This document shows positions 13,881 to 14,815 of a stretch of 14,815 bases of DNA, piece by piece. Both the position numbers and the translations under genes were made by a program. Each line of letters begins with the position of its first letter. The stretch's first letter is position 1. This DNA comes from CAZCWX01 sp964502465 (GTDB lineage Bacteria; Desulfobacterota; Binatia; Bin18): NCBI GenBank assembly GCA_964502465.1, contig CAZCWX010000081.1, positions 1 to 14,815 of the forward strand, in the 5' to 3' direction. The notes below the pieces were generated by a model. It was not told the DNA's origin, ran no database searches, and saw only the letters and a list, made by a program, of their open reading frames with translations.

Positions 13881-14807
13881 GTGTCATTATACTTTCGCTG
13901 CACAAACAATTGTTTGGCCAATACTAGACGTCGTTCCGAGGTCTTTGCTCTCTTCCCTGATGGACTGACGCGAGACCAGATCGAACCCTGGATTCTTGCC
14001 TTGGAGAAAGAAGACTTTCGGGCGATTTTCTTGACTCGGTATCGGGCGTTCTACCAGGCGTTAGAGCAGCTGCTACCGGACGAGCGAGCGCTGAACTTCC
14101 TGGGAGACTTTGCCTGGCTGCGTCGCGTGCGACGGGAAATGCTGACACACTACGCAGAGGAGGAAAACACCAGTTTGGATGGTTGCAGTGAGAAGGTGCG
14201 GCAACTCATCAACCAGCACGTTAAAGCCGAGGAGGTGTCTGTGCTGCTTGCACCGGTGAGTATCCTGTCTGACCAGTTCAGCGCCGAAGTCGCGAAGCTC
14301 GATTCTGCGCGGGCAAAAGCCAGCCGCATGGAGCATGCGCTGAGTCGAACCATTACCTTCAAGGTCAACGAGGACCCCGTCTTCTATGAGTCGCTGCAGG
14401 ATCGCCTAGAACGGATTATTCGGGAACGGTGACAAGAACGGGTTGACGATGTGAAAGAATTCCAAATGCTTCTGACCCTGCGTGAAGATCTGCGCAAGGG
14501 ACAACGCCAGACTGCCCAGTCGCTCGGTCTCGGCGAGGATGCCTATGCTGTGTACGGTCTCTTGCAGCAACACTTCCCTGTTGACAAAGACAAGGCGGTG
14601 AATGGAAAGCTCACCGATCTGGCGGAATCCATCTTCGAGACGCTGCAACGGGAAGCGGTGATCGACTGGACGAGCAAGGAGGATACGCAACGGGAGATGC
14701 GCCGCAAGATCAAACGAGAACTGCGGCTTGCGGATTGTCCCTCGGCGAAGATTGAGGAACTGACCACCGCTATCATGGATCTGGCACGAGTCCGATTGGC
14801 GAAATGA
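13881..14807 (+). pseudogene. hsdR: C-terminal remnant of type I restriction subunit HsdR, with in-frame TGA
   Basis: HsdR is the motor and nuclease subunit of type I restriction-modification enzymes, about 1000 residues long. Only its helical C-terminal region remains. Resemblance begins near FALFPDGLTRDQIEPW (about 13936) and includes FAWLRRVRREMLTHY, EKVRQLINQHVKAE, VSILSDQF, KASRMEHALSRTI and NEDPVFYESLQDRLERIIRE. The frame then meets TGA (14430-14432) and continues without shift: QERVDDVKEFQ, DAYAVYGLLQQ and DWTSKEDTQREMRRKIK up to a normal stop at 14805-14807. Homologues usually have a sense codon at the TGA position (Arg or Trp-like, by memory), so a single base change is likely. The first frame opens with GTG (13881) and about 18 non-homologous residues. 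The nuclease and helicase domains and hsdM/hsdS are absent to the left, so restriction activity is lost. A GTG at 14451 could start a second short peptide. Confidence 0.85.
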
Positions 14808-14815
14808 AGCCACAG

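Larger units (their letters stand above)
13486..13935. other. Spacer holding gene debris between the amidohydrolase gene and the hsdR remnant
   Basis: Apart from the decayed small-protein tail and the inverted repeat listed separately, I see no gene here. A minus-strand frame (13702-13905) has no family resemblance. A 14-bp palindrome, CAAACAATTGTTTG (13903-13916), is present, but one of this length is expected by chance in a window of this size. Confidence 0.45.

Noticed and set aside
13702..13905. 67-residue minus-strand frame in the spacer before hsdR
   Set aside because: It covers the inverted repeat and the hsdR junction; there is no recognisable domain and no good start signal.
13903..13916. 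14-bp palindrome CAAACAATTGTTTG as an operator
   Set aside because: About one perfect 14-bp palindrome is expected by chance in a window of this length, and no intact gene lies downstream.
1..14815. tRNA, rRNA, CRISPR arrays or transposase genes
   Set aside because: No regularly spaced direct repeats, cloverleaf-like segments, rRNA-like blocks or DDE/HUH motifs were recognised by eye; a covariance-model search would be needed to exclude small RNAs.

Overview
The window is bacterial DNA of moderate GC with tightly packed genes, good Shine-Dalgarno sequences and Gram-negative features: two lipoboxes and a periplasmic HtrA protease. The mixture of proteobacterial-looking core genes, a GH172 (DUF2961) protein, an amidohydrolase-2 protein and a 'CCTTCGACTCCGCTTCGCGAAG'-type intergenic repeat would fit a soil or marine deltaproteobacterial, Tectomicrobia-like or Binatota-like genome. 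That placement is inference from style only and is held with low confidence.

Left two thirds (about 1-9352): intact, mostly core-type genes. An intergenic hairpin repeat (91-150) lies downstream of fumC (class II fumarase, minus strand). Divergent from fumC is a ClcA-like H+/Cl- exchanger (plus strand) with changed anion-filter residues. Next comes a minus-strand run transcribed right to left: an ankyrin-repeat lipoprotein, a glutamate-receptor-like ligand-gated channel with a K+-channel pore, a single-domain universal stress protein, an HtrA/DegP protease and a helical-repeat lipoprotein. A two-domain universal stress protein is divergent from this run. Together they look like an envelope, ion and stress homeostasis neighbourhood, although no single operon is proven: gaps are 41, 93, 228 and 48 bp.

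Right third (about 9353-14815): an accessory region marked by gene decay. It opens with about 570 bp of apparently non-coding DNA containing an inverted repeat and a possible shortened copy of the left-hand repeat. A RelE/ParE-type toxin gene follows, overlapping by 4 nt a small acidic partner gene. Facing them on the minus strand is a run of an amidohydrolase-2 family protein, a truncated shikimate dehydrogenase N-terminus, a GH172/DUF2961 protein and a truncated HTH regulator. Further right are the frameshifted C-terminus of a small monooxygenase-like protein and the C-terminal third of a type I restriction HsdR subunit, itself interrupted by an in-frame TGA. Four separate remnants in about 4.3 kb indicate a recombination and deletion hotspot.

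No tRNA, rRNA, CRISPR array or intact transposase was recognised. I did not find a clearly new multi-gene system. The most unusual points are the channel and exchanger filter substitutions, the toxin paired with an atypical partner, and the concentration of broken genes.
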